NCBI GenBank assembly: GCA_026119855.1 | Contig: JAOWBW010000360.1 | Location: forward strand, 248,001-312,000 | Direction: 5' to 3' | Source of the DNA: Campanula takesimana | Lineage: Eukaryota > Streptophyta > Magnoliopsida > Asterales > Campanulaceae | DNA length: 64,000 nucleotides | Shown: positions 12,204-22,055 of the stretch, piece after piece | How the letters are laid out: every line of letters starts with the position of its first letter | How positions within the stretch are numbered: position 1 is the first letter of the stretch | The notes under the pieces: generated by a model | Told to the model about the DNA's origin: nothing | Seen by the model: only the letters and a program-made list of their open reading frames with translations | The model's database searches: none | Made by a program: the position numbers and the translations under genes

Positions 12204-13324
12204 CTGCTTTAAAACTTTTTCAAACTTAGTGGGTCTAACTTTCGTCACATCATGATGCTTGCCATGTTTACACATGCACACACCTGCCATGTTTACACAT
12301 GCACACACCTGTCATGTTAAGCCATGTTTACACATGCACCCGCGCACTCCGCCATGTTAATACTTGTACCTTGTACCTTGTACCATGTACCCTTGTTATC
12401 TTCGCTTTAGTATTAGGGTCAAACAAAACTCTGCTATGCTCCCTTGTACATTATTCTCTCTCTCTCTCTCTCTCATGCATTGCATCGCATCATCCTAACA
12501 TTAAAAACTTCTTTCTTTTCTCCCTAAAAAGAATTAGTTTCTTGCCTCACACTACCACTAGTCCGTGTCAGCACTACACAGGTCCCCATTACCCGGAGTA
12601 TTCGATGTGCAGGAATTTGTGCGCTACTGTCGCACTCTTTTCGAGTCACTCGTCTATTCCACTCACCGTATACGGTGGGAACCTTTTACCTAACCCGTGT
12701 CAACCCACACTAGTATAGGTAACACACCTAGGTTTTGACCGGTTGGTTTGGCTAGCTTTTTCTTAATAGTCAATTAACGTGCTGTCTATGTCGAGTCATC
12801 CCCAAGTCAATGATGAATCGATATCTTTAAGAGAAAGTGCACAAAAAAGTGATTTCCCTACAAGGGACGTGCCATGGTGAGATGAGTGTTTGTTGTCAAG
12901 ATCTCCGCTCATCGTTAACTTGCGTAGGATGCAACATAAACATCACGTTAAATGCCTTTAAGGAAGGGTTAGTCGTAGGATCCGATGGTTGGTGGAAGCC
13001 GCTTGCCCTATAGGACCCTCGCCCAAATTGTCTGTTTGGGGGTGTGCAATGCAGGTGAAAAACGAGGGGTCTATAGACGTAGTGATGGCCTCCACTGATC
13101 GTAGTCTTCTAACTAGTTGCGAAAAAGGGGTATCCCTTCCAACCATTTAGGATGTAAATAATGTATGTTTTTGTAAATTAAAATATACTTTGCATGAGCC
13201 TTCCCCCTCTCCTAAAGCTTCATTGCCCTTCAACCTTTCAGCAAAGCAAGTTTGGATCCGTTCGGGTGGTCGACTACAACGTGAAGATTCTACTCCGTAC
13301 ACGTTCTCAGTCTCGTCATCAGCA
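12204..13324 (+). other. Untranslated leader of the Tat-like element
   Basis: No credible coding sequence. The leader contains an imperfect tandem repeat of GCCATGTTTACACATGCAC (about 12260-12330), a short GTACCTT repeat near 12365, a TC microsatellite (12456-12475) and the structured block listed at 12986-13101. The reading frame open upstream of the gag ATG starts only at a TTG (13190), so the leader appears to run up to 13325. Confidence 0.65.
12986..13101 (+). other. Predicted multi-stem RNA structure in the leader (copy A)
   Basis: Nested complementary segments are visible. An outer arm TGGAAGCC pairs with GGCCTCCA. A middle stem CTATAGGACCCTC pairs with GAGGGGTCTATAG. An inner hairpin is CCCAAATTGTCTGTTTGGG. 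The unpaired part reads GTGCAATGCAGGTGAAAA. Two other elements have the same arrangement (43287, 48093) with changed but still pairing stems. Position between primer site and gag suggests a packaging or dimerisation signal, or a translation element; that role is inference. Confidence 0.6.
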
Positions 13325-14572
13325 ATGTCGACTCCCGTCTCAGCTTCAGCCTCTGCTCCTCCTACTAGTGCCGCCGAACTCAACATCGAGACCACTCTCA
13401 ATGGTATTCCCCCAAGCCTCCAGAATTTCCTCGCCGGTCTCGAAGCCAAGATCAAGAATCTCGAAGAAAGCAACAAGATGTTGGAAGACCAGAACCAACA
13501 GTTGAAGGGTCACATTCAACAAAAGGGAACTAAACTGGTGCCCGATGGTGAGAATTTCATTTATGTCGAGGATGAAGAGGTCAATACCAACTGTCCCCCC
13601 AACACCAATGCCACTGCCTTCCTATTCCCAAGCTACCGCAATGTTCCACCTCCTTCTCTCTACACCCAACAAGGTTTCACTACCATGATCAAGAACAAGG
13701 CTGTCTATGAACCTTCCCCCGAACTGCTTGGTGGCTACCTCTCTGCTAGCAAACTACCCGCACCCTCGTTGCCTCTGAGTATTGGGATGGCCGCTGCTAC
13801 TACTTCCACCACTCCTCCCGTCATTCTGTCAGAATCTATACCCGACATCTCCAATCACCCTGTGGTCACGGCCATGCAAGAGCAAATGCGCAAGTTGATC
13901 GAGACCGTGGATAAGCAAAGTGCACCGACTACCAAGACAATCAACCCTAGCCAAGTGGGGGCTCTCCCCAAGGATTTCAAGATGCCTAAAGTGGCAATGT
14001 TTCATGGTGACTCGTGTCCTAAGACTCATTTGGATAGTTATGTGTTGGCCATGAGGGCTCGTGACTGCACCAACGAACAAATGGCTCGCGTATTCCATAG
14101 CACTTTGGATGGTATAGCTCTGCGTTGGTTCTTGGGGCTAGAACCAAGCGAAAGGCAAACGTGGGATCAAATCAGTGCCATTTTCTGTGAGAAGTATCAA
14201 GCTAACTTGGATTGGCATGTGAATCGAACCGACCTTGAGAACACTATGCAAAATCCCCGCGAGGCTATTTATGATTTTTACAAGAGGTGGAATCATCGGT
14301 TGTGCGAGGTCCAATACCCACCAAAAACAAAGGAACAGAAACAGATATTCTACAAGTGTTTATTGCCTGAGATGAAAGCAGCCATCGGCAATGGTTATTT
14401 CCCTGACTTGCGGGAAATGGTTGACGCCGGAGTAAGGTACGAAGCAGGGTTCACTGAGATTGTGCCGCCAAAGGAAAGTCCAAAGACCAACAACAACAAC
14501 TCCTTCCGCTACAAGGCTCCTACTGCGCCTGCGCCTCCTAGGGGTGGAAAGGAGGCCGTCGGCAAAAGTTAG
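13325..14572 (+). CDS. gag: Gag polyprotein of the Tat-like element
   Basis: Gag builds the cytoplasmic virus-like particle that packages retrotransposon RNA. From the ATG at 13325 (MSTPVSASASAPPTS) there are 415 codons. The frame is open further upstream but has only a TTG there, so I chose this ATG. A coiled-coil-like stretch follows (LEAKIKNLEESNKMLEDQNQ). The C-terminal half carries the plant Retrotrans_gag fold: PKVAMFHGDSCPKTHLDSYV, GIALRWFLGLEPS, WDQISAIFCEKYQ and FYKRWNHRL. There is no CCHC knuckle and the frame closes after a basic tail (GGKEAVGKS). No protease or reverse transcriptase follows. The frame is uninterrupted, so this element could still supply Gag while needing pol in trans. 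Confidence 0.85.
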   Translation: MSTPVSASASAPPTSAAELNIETTLNGIPPSLQNFLAGLEAKIKNLEESNKMLEDQNQQLKGHIQQKGTKLVPDGENFIYVEDEEVNTNCPPNTNATAFLFPSYRNVPPPSLYTQQGFTTMIKNKAVYEPSPELLGGYLSASKLPAPSLPLSIGMAAATTSTTPPVILSESIPDISNHPVVTAMQEQMRKLIETVDKQSAPTTKTINPSQVGALPKDFKMPKVAMFHGDSCPKTHLDSYVLAMRARDCTNEQMARVFHSTLDGIALRWFLGLEPSERQTWDQISAIFCEKYQANLDWHVNRTDLENTMQNPREAIYDFYKRWNHRLCEVQYPPKTKEQKQIFYKCLLPEMKAAIGNGYFPDLREMVDAGVRYEAGFTEIVPPKESPKTNNNNSFRYKAPTAPAPPRGGKEAVGKS

Positions 14573-14931
14573 AGCATTCCCCCTTCTATCTTCCATTTCT
14601 TTAAAATCATTCTAGTCCGACTGGAGTGAACTACGGTGACCTGAGCCCCTTAGTCCTATTTGTAAAAGGGGAACGTAGGCAGCCTTTCAAAAGGTGCGGT
14701 CTAAAAAACAAATAAACATCCAAATCCTATCACAAAGCAATAAAGGTAGAAGTTGTGTTTTCCAAAAGCAAAAACTTTTATTTCCATAGTCATTGCATGT
14801 TAACACTTATTTGATGAGTCTAAGCTTGACATACTTTTTGAATAAATAACCTATTCTGAAATTGAAGCTAAAACAAAAGTAAACTAAATTAAAACAATGT
14901 GTTTTCAACGACTATGGAAGGATCCTCGGAA
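14573..14931 (+). other. Post-gag spacer with CTACG...CGTAG hairpin
   Basis: The spacer is non-coding. At 14631-14678 it carries a hairpin of the family also found in the LTR: outer stem CTACG/CGTAG and an inner stem built here from CCCCTT and AAGGGG, while the LTR copy uses CTTCTCA and TGAGAG. The rest is AT-rich, up to the 3' end of the antisense gene. Confidence 0.6.
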
Positions 14932-16359
14932 TTACTCTTTAGTGCCACTCGTGCCTTCGGTCTCTTTCTTCTTGCTTTGACCACGGCGAATCTTTTTCTT
15001 GTTAGGGTTCTCGCAAAACCTCCTCTCAAATTCACTAACCCCTTTAGCTTTGACACTAGGAGTCTCCCCATCCTTTCTCTTCCTTAAAATCCCCGCTCCA
15101 TCTCCACTAGCCATGCTCTTGCTCCTCTTCCTCTCATAGGCCATCGCCTCCTTCATCCTCAATGAACACTAGGAGCACAGGATGCCAAAATAGTGCCCCT
15201 TAGGGTCTCTAGAGTCTGCTCCGCTTGCCCAAGTCTCTCCATAAACCAATCCAAATACTCTCGTGATAGGTAGGTGTTTGTTGGAGCGTGTGATGAGAGT
15301 CCTATGGCTAAAACCGGCCTCGCCCCACATTTGAGAAAGGAGAACCGAAGCACTATCATCCAAATGAAGTATGCCAAAAGGAGAACGGGTCCTCTCCTCA
15401 TCCCAACCCTCGGGGATGGTTTGCACTAGACCATATTGACGGAGTACTCTAGCGGGGTAGTAAAAAGTGGTCCCAAAAAATGACGGAACTTTAATCATGT
15501 GCAGTCCTACTTGCTTCTCCCTCACAGAATTAATGTGCCAATGGGGCACCACCCGCTTGATGTCATTGGTCACCATCTCCGCCAAGTACCTTTCCCAACC
15601 CTTGAGAGTCATGCCCTCGAACCTCTCCTCCATACCTCTAATACGGTGCATCCATGGGGCCACCGCCGAAGAAACCGCTGGCTTGTTCACTCGGAGCCTT
15701 TCTTGCAACCACATAGTCAAAAGTCTATCACTGCCGCACGGCATCCCGCCATAAACCGCAAGATGAGGAATCCCACAAATGATCTCCCCAAGGATGGCCG
15801 GTACAATGTCATGTCTCGAACGAGTCGCATTCACCATGGTCAAACATCCCTCACTAGCATATCCGACTTCGGAAGGGAAAAGAATAGAAGCAAATAAACA
15901 CAAGACAAGATGGTCCAAAGAACGGTCCGAGGTCACATCCGCGTGCATGAAGTGCCTTGGCATCCAAGAATGGTCGACGTAGCCATCTCTAGCATACTTA
16001 CCAATGTCATCTGCGGGCACACCAAAGGTTATCAACTTGTCATGCAAAGAAATAAGATCAAAGGGCAATGCAAGTGTACCCTTCCCTTCACAACCGCAAA
16101 GCGCCTTAATGTCTTCATAAGTGGGTACCATCTCATTAAAATAAAAGTTGAAAACATGAAGAGTGTTGTTCCAAAACTTCCCACAAGCTTGCAAGAGGTT
16201 AGTGTTGGAGTTCATGTGCAAGAATGACCAAAGACACTTGATCCCATAGCGCGTCTCAAACTTCCTACGACAAGGACCGGATATCTTGGCAACCCACTTC
16301 TCCAAAGATGTTATGAAAGCTCCTTTTTCAAGTCTAGAAAGCCTTGCATTGTGATCCAT
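14932..16359 (-). pseudogene. Antisense PMD-like (plant mobile domain) gene 1
   Basis: On the strand opposite to gag, a frame runs from ATG at 16359 (MDHNARLSRLEKGAF). It is open up to 16446, but this ATG matches the usual short start of the family. It ends at 14932 with one in-frame TAG at 15169-15171. The first 400 or so residues show the PMD pattern, for example FWNNTLHVFNFYFNEMVPTY followed by EDIKALCG, and later WMHRIRGMEERF and SFFGTTFYYPARVLRQYGLV. After the stop the same frame continues with a very basic tail (RKRSKSMASG, NKKKIRRGQSKKKE), which looks like a nuclear localisation segment. PMD proteins (MAIN/MAIL type) act in nuclear gene and transposon silencing and are often found on transposons. 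Whether this copy makes protein is unknown. Confidence 0.65.
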
Positions 16360-16507
16360 GGAAAAAGAAGAGCAAGTTGATGATTGGAACTCAAAATTGA
16401 CCAAAAGAGCTGCTGTTACGAAGTTGAATAGGACACAAACTCCCATTAAATACTACACAACCTCCGATTCTTGCCAGGAAAAGGAAAACCGGAGGCGGCG
16501 CAGGACT

Positions 16508-16593
16508 TGGCCACGCGGCCACATATGCTCTTGGCCACGCGGCCGATGTTGTCCTTGGCCAGGCGGCCAACTTCGTCCTAGGCCACGCGCCCA
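16508..16593. repeat. Cluster of four TGGCCACGCGGCCA-type palindromes upstream of PMD gene 1
   Basis: Copies lie at 16508, 16532, 16556 and 16580, spaced 24 bp. They vary slightly (TGGCCACGCGGCCA, TGGCCACGCGGCCG, TGGCCAGGCGGCCA, AGGCCACGCGCCCA). The same word sits in U3 of this element's LTRs. Here the cluster lies 150-235 bp upstream of the antisense gene's start codon, a promoter-like place. Confidence 0.75.
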
Positions 16594-16856
16594 CTATTGC
16601 CCCATGCAGAAAATTCGAAGATTGATGCTCCCACTCCGCAATGGATCCATGCAAGCAACGTACCCTTCCCCATGGCTCATGCATTGTATAAAATTAGGCA
16701 CATGGTAAAGTAATTAGTTTGTAAAAATAGGTTATCACAAATCATTTTCATTTTAGTACATAAATACATTTGCATACATATTAAATATTTGTCCAGTACA
16801 TATTTGCTTCTACTAACTAACATTGTAGGAAATAAAGATGGAAAGATGGGCCCCGC

Positions 16857-16964
16857 CTAATCAGAATCCTCCTCCGTGGTGTCTCCACGCCGCGCTAAAG
16901 CTCGAGAGCTACCGGCACCCGAACTCCGTCCCCGGACCGCTCGACCACCAGTGTGAGAAGAGCC
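16857..16964 (-). pseudogene. Terminal part of exon 4 of antisense PMD gene 2, cut off by the Tekay insertion
   Basis: Read on the minus strand, the 36 codons GGC TCT TCT CAC ... GAT TAG continue exactly in frame from the exon piece ending at 22056, once the Tekay element and one copy of the CGCAC target duplication are removed. The segment is Gly/Ser/Arg-rich and ends EEDSD before TAG (16857-16859). Together with the part at 22056-24164 it forms the original C-terminus. Confidence 0.7.
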
Positions 16965-16969
16965 CGCAC

Positions 16970-19817
16970 TGTCATGACCCGAAAACTAGGCTCTATTTTA
17001 TTAGTAATAAATAATTATTATTTATTTATTTGCTTATTTGTTTATTTAAATTATTATTTATTTAAATATTTTTGTGTGCAATTTATGTTCATCATAATTA
17101 TGCTTAGCGTTTTATTTGAGTCATTCGGGTTAGTGTAATATTGTTGGGTCTTAATTGTTAGTAGGGAGTGTAAGTATTTGCGTGTAGTGTAGAGGAGGGG
17201 CCTGAGTGTAAGTTTTGGAAATAATTCCCCTACTCCCTCTCTTCTCCCTCACCTCCCTACTCTTTCACCCTCACTTCTCATTTCTCTTTTCCAGCATAAT
17301 CTCTCTCTCTCTCCTTGGTTGGGTAAGTTTTCTCCCCTTTCTTCTCTCTACATTCTACCTATCTTCCCCTCTTTATCTCTCATTTCTCATAACTTGAATC
17401 TTGTTTAGAACGTCGATAGGATCGCGTAGAATCAAAAATATTTGAAATCCATCAACTTTGAGAAATCCGGGTAAGTTGCTTTTCCCCCATTTTTATGCTA
17501 AAAAGTTCATATCATGCTTATATAATGTTTGGGTTGTTATATTTGAAGTTTGGTTGAGTTTGGAATTTATTGGAATTTATTTTGAGTTTTGGTCAAAAAT
17601 GGTGTTCTTGGGAATGTATGTTGGGGTTCGAATCTTGTTGTGGGTAGCTAGATGTTGTTATTTAGGTCCATTTCAAGTTCACAAGTTGTTTTGGTGCATT
17701 ATTATGCTTATTGGAAGTCTTGATTTTGAGTATTAGAGAAATGGTGAAGTTTTGGGTAAAATTTGGTTACCTGGGTTCTTCTGCGTTTTTTTCTGAATTT
17801 GGGAGGTGCTCGGCCGAGCGCGTCCCTTGAATCGGCCGAGCGGAGCAGACCGGAGAGTCATAGTTTTGGAGCCGAGGTTGCTCGGCCGAGTCATATAGAA
17901 CTGCTCGGCCGAGCACCCCTGTTTTAGGCATAAATGTTTATAACTTAAAAGTAATCACCCGGAACAATAAGAAGTCAACCGTAAGCCTATGTAAACCGTG
18001 TAAGGAGTACGTTAGAGTTATATAAGTGGTAAATGAGTGTTAGGTGGTTGTCATTACCCCCTTATGATGTTTTATGGTATTTCCTACTTTGATCAAATCG
18101 TTCGTTTTTCGCTCTATCTTCCGGAGGCCATAACTTTTGCATTCGGACTCCGTTTTAGTCGAGTAAACTATCGTTTTAAAGAACTTTTTGAGTTCTTCGA
18201 GATGAGGTGGTTTATTTAGGTGAGTTTCAGGTTTAGATTATGTTGAGATTTCATTTAGTGTCTTATGACAAAGTGTTTAGAATCGGTCCGTTGTGATTAA
18301 GTTGGGAATATCGGTTTGCGTGGTTTCGCCTTGGTTCCTTTGTGAATATGGGTTATGAAATTTAGTTATGGATTATTGGGAAATGTGGGAACACTTTCGT
18401 AATGAGTGGACGTTTAGGGTCATTGTGGTGATAAGCATTGTGCTATTTGTGAGCGACCGTTTGGGTAGTACTCTTTATGAGTAACTCGATGTATTTGGTA
18501 TGGGTCCTGGTTTTTAGTATCATCTTGTTTTAATGATCAATATGTTGGACCCCTTTGAATAATACCGTTATTGTTATTTGAACTCTGTTATGAGAAATTC
18601 CTTGCTATCGTTGTTGTTAAACTCTTCAAGAGTAATCATTGTTTCTTTATGGTAATTGTTTGGATTGGTTTACCTTTATGGTGATTATTTGGAATGGTTC
18701 CCTACTTTGGAATCCTTAGTTGTTTATTTGAGCTAGTATTTTATTACTTAGCCCTTACTTGCAGCTGGTATTTTGTGTGTGTTTGGGCGATGCGAAACAT
18801 TATGATGGCACAGCCAAGTCCATTGTGATGTTGACCATTGTTTTGCCCCATTATTACCCTCCTCCAGATTGGCCTTGAATGTGAGAAGAGCTAGCTCCTT
18901 TGTGTGCATTTTAGCTTTACTTGGAGCATGACTTTGTGGCATGTCTCCCGTCCCTTGTGACACTTCATTTGGTTATTGGTTCCGGTACCGGGTTTCTCTT
19001 CAGCTTTTATGCTACTATGAAGATGGTTTGTTTGATTGATGGGTTGATTGGTCGCTTCTGACCGGGGATTTCTCTTCAGCTTTCATGCTATTATGAAGAT
19101 GATGATTTGTTGATTATTGAAGCTGCGCAGCGACCTTTATTTGGTTCTTTCAGTTGGGTGAAACCTTGGCTATGTATCCACTTATGAGTGTTTATTTCAG
19201 CTTTATGTGTTGTATGATGAGCTGGTCGTTATTTCCAACCGGTATGGGACGGGTGGCGATAGGGAGCCTCTCATTTGTTGTTATATGTTTATTTATATGA
19301 TTGGTTATTGGATGTTACTGTTCGTCAGCATGTCACTTATTATTCCGCTGCTATCTGTCTTATGTTAATTGCTATTGGTCATTGCATATTAGCATGTCAT
19401 GTAGTTGCATTAGTAACTTACTGAGATTTTATCTAACCCCGTTTATTTCCATCTTTGTTTTTCCTTAACCCCCCCAGGAGGAAAAGGATTAGGATTCGCG
19501 GATCGAGGAGGACGTCGAGAGGATTGAGATTTTGGGGCAGGTTGTTATGGATCGGTTTACATTATTTAAATGTATAACCTTTTGGGGATAGTTTTACCAT
19601 TATTGACGTCATTAAGAATTGTATATTTTATTCTTTTGGGCATAAGCTGTAGAGCTTATGTTAGACGTACTTTGTTGATTTAAACTGGGATTTGTAAAAC
19701 CTTGTGTTATCATCTTTTGGTTCAAAATGGAATTTTTAACTTCTATATCTTAGAGTTTTGGTTTTGAGTCGACGTCCAGCTCGCGTATTCCGGACCCGCG
19801 GGTTCGGGGTCGCGACA
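16970..19817 (+). repeat. 5' LTR of the nested Tekay-like element
   Basis: The LTR is 2848 bp, TG...CA. Around 17808-17914 it carries four copies of the word (GCT)CGGCCGAG(C), a perfect palindrome unlike any word in the surrounding element. Its first 250 bp resemble the reversed LTR end near 53472 and 60219. Confidence 0.85.
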
Positions 19818-19819
19818 GT

Positions 19820-19831
19820 TGGTATCAGAGC
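19820..19831 (+). other. Primer binding site, tRNA-iMet
   Basis: TGGTATCAGAGC, complementary to the 3' end of initiator tRNA-Met, begins three bases after the LTR end. Confidence 0.9.
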
Positions 19832-19937
19832 TATAGTTTAGCTCTATGTATAAGTATAGGTGGACTAGAATGACCTAGGAGGGTAGATGGGTTCGGAGTG
19901 AGTAACGATGAGCATTTTATGCAGGTATTTGTTTGTA

Positions 19938-21020
19938 ATGGCTAGAAGAAGAGCTGGTGAAGGCATCAGTGGGACTCAGAATCTTAAGGGTCTACGGGAA
20001 GAAAACCGTGCAATGTTTAAGGGCAGGTTTGAAGCGGCCGTGAAAGCAATTCATGACCAAGGGCCGAGAGAGGAACATGTAGCACCTCCGCGATATGGGT
20101 TGGAGTAGTTCTTGAAGTTGAAACCAAGTGAGTACGACGGTGAGCCTGATGTGAAGAAGGCCGAGCTATGGATAGAATCGATGGAGAAAATCTACGAGGT
20201 CTTTGGTTGCACTGATGAGGATAGGGTTCTGTTTGCAGCTTATAAGCTCGTGGGGGCTGCGGAACATTGGTGGAAGGCACTGAAGACCAGTTGGGATGCG
20301 ACTCTTGTACCATATCCTTGGGAGTGGTTCGTGAGGAAATTCAAGGATCATTTTATCTCTCTAGTGAATCAAAACCGGAAAGAGATCGAGTTCCTCAGCT
20401 TGGAGCAAGGCATGATGTCAGTAGCACAGTACTCAGCTAAGTTCACAGAATTAGCCAGGTGTTGTGAATACCTTGTGCGGACCGAGCAGCAGAAAGCGAT
20501 GAGATTGATCAGGGGTTTGAAGACATCCATCCGGACTCAGCTTATAGCACAGCGGATTCAGACTTATCAGGATGCGGTGGATCGAGCCTACTTGATTGAG
20601 CAGGATATTGGGAAACACAAAAGGAAGACTGAGATGGTTAACCCGGGTAAGCAAGGAGGGCAGAGTAAGTCACAACAGCAACATTCGGATGACAGAGGTA
20701 ATTCTGGAGCGCAAACTAGGTTCAGAAGGAAACTTCAAGGGCAACCAACAGTAGGAAATCAAGGTTCTAATAAGGGGACACGAAATGGGAAAGTCTGCAG
20801 CTACTGTCAGAGGAAAGGACACTCAGAAGACAAGTGTTGGAAGAAGCAAGGAAAATGTGTGAAGTGTGGTCAGTTGGGACACTTCGTTAAAGATTGTCCG
20901 AGGTTTAGAGTTCAGTCATCGGGGACAGGAACTGGATTACCTCAAGGTCAGAAGAGGGATGCTTCGGGGAAGCCCGAGGTTTCGGGCAGAGTATTTGCAA
21001 TCAGTCAGCTCAGCGGGTGA
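19938..21020 (+). pseudogene. gag: gag of the nested Tekay-like element, with an in-frame stop
   Basis: The frame starts at ATG 19938 (MARRRAGEGISG). It has one TAG at 20106-20108, where the related copy on the minus strand (57.9 kb) has Gln (GLEQFLKL), and then runs to 21020. The Retrotrans_gag segment is clear (AELWIESMEKIYEVFG, LVGAAEHWWKA). Two CCHC knuckles are present (CSYCQRKGHSEDKC and CVKCGQLGHFVKDC). The start is inferred from the minus-strand copy, which begins similarly. With the stop and the loss of pol the element cannot move alone. Confidence 0.85.
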
Positions 21021-21284
21021 TTCATCAGTTTCTGGAGGTATTAATTTTGTGTCGAGAGAGAGCGAGCGCGTGCATTTTAGGGTCATCGCATTCTCATGTT
21101 TATGTGCATTTAATTGCATTTATTTCTCTTGAGTCTTGACTTATGTGTTGTCAGTATCTACTCCTATGGAGGAGTGTAGGATGTCTGATGAAGTCTTATG
21201 TGCTTATGATGTGCTTAAGTATGGTTATGTCTCACCTGCTAAATTTGCCATGTTGCTATTACAAGATTTTGATGTTACTATTGA
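21021..21284 (+). pseudogene. Decayed protease remnant
   Basis: In a shifted frame, residues such as SSVSGGINFVS, SVSTPMEECRMSDEVL and LLQDFDVTIDW align with the protease region of the minus-strand Tekay element (PSVIGGIVSVS, EVSTPIGECLISDRVF, IQDFDVILGMDW). Stops and loss of the Asp-Gly active site show it is dead. Coding similarity ends at the deletion junction. Confidence 0.7.
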
Positions 21285-22055
21285 TTGGTCGCTTCTGACC
21301 GGGGATTTCTCTTCAGCTTTCATGCTATTATGAAGATGATGATTTGTTGATTATTGAAGCTGCGCAGCGACCTTTATTTGGTTCTTTCAGTTGGGTGAAA
21401 CCTTGGCTATGTATCCACTTATGAGTGTTTATTTCAGCTTTATGTGTTGCATGATGAGCTGGTCGTTATTTCCAACCGGTATGAGACGGTTGGCGATAGG
21501 GAGCCTCTCATTTGTTGTTATATGTTTATTTATATGATTGGTTATTGGATGTTACTGTTCGTCAGCATGTCACTTATTATTCCGCTGCTATCTGTCTTAT
21601 GTTAATTGCTATTGGTCATTGCATATTAGCATGTCATGTAGTTGCATTAGTAACTTACTGAGATTTTATCGCACCCCGTTTATTTCCATCTTTGTTTTTC
21701 CTTAACCCCCCCCAGGAGGAAAAGGATTAGGATTCGCGGATCGAGGAGGACGTCGAGAGGATTGAGATTTTAGGGCAGGTTGTTATGGATCGGTTTACAT
21801 TATTTAAATGTATAACCTTTTGGGGATAGTTTTACCATTATTGACGTCATTAAGAATTGTATATTTTATTCTTTTGGGCATAAGCTGTAGAGCTTATGTT
21901 AGACGTACTTTGTTGATTTAAACTGGGATTTGTAAAACCTTGTGTTATCATCTTTTGGTTCAAAATGGAATTTTTAACTTCTATATCTTAGAGTTTTGGT
22001 TTTGAGTCGACGTCCAGCTCGCGTATTCCGGACCCGCGGGTTCGGGGTCGCGACA
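21285..22055 (+). repeat. Truncated 3' LTR of the nested Tekay-like element
   Basis: This stretch is nearly identical to 19049-19817, the last 769 bp of the 5' LTR. The 5' side is missing. The junction word TTGATTGGTCG occurs at both parental sites (protease and mid-LTR), which points to a microhomology-mediated deletion. Confidence 0.9.

Larger units (their letters stand above)
16970..22055 (+). mobile_element. Tekay-like Ty3 element inserted in the antisense PMD gene, internally deleted
   Basis: It starts TGTCATGACCCG and ends GGTCGCGACA, with a 5-bp target duplication CGCAC (16965-16969, 22056-22060). The 5' LTR is 2848 bp. The 3' LTR retains only its last 771 bp. A deletion removed nearly all of pol and the first 2 kb of the 3' LTR. 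The primer site is tRNA-iMet. LTR ends, primer site and Gag match the chromovirus-type element at 51373-60219. Confidence 0.85.

Noticed and set aside
12299..12718. 139-residue open frame in the leader of the first Tat element
   Set aside because: It covers the TC microsatellite and short tandem repeats and shows no domain.
12958..13146. Minus-strand open frame over the leader block that resembles one at 48077-48280 (IDPSFFTCIA)
   Set aside because: Copy B (43.3 kb) does not keep this frame but does keep the base pairing, so RNA structure explains the similarity better than a protein.
13190..13324. N-terminal extension of gag to 13190
   Set aside because: The first codon there is TTG. The first ATG is at 13325 and matches the start position of gag in element B.
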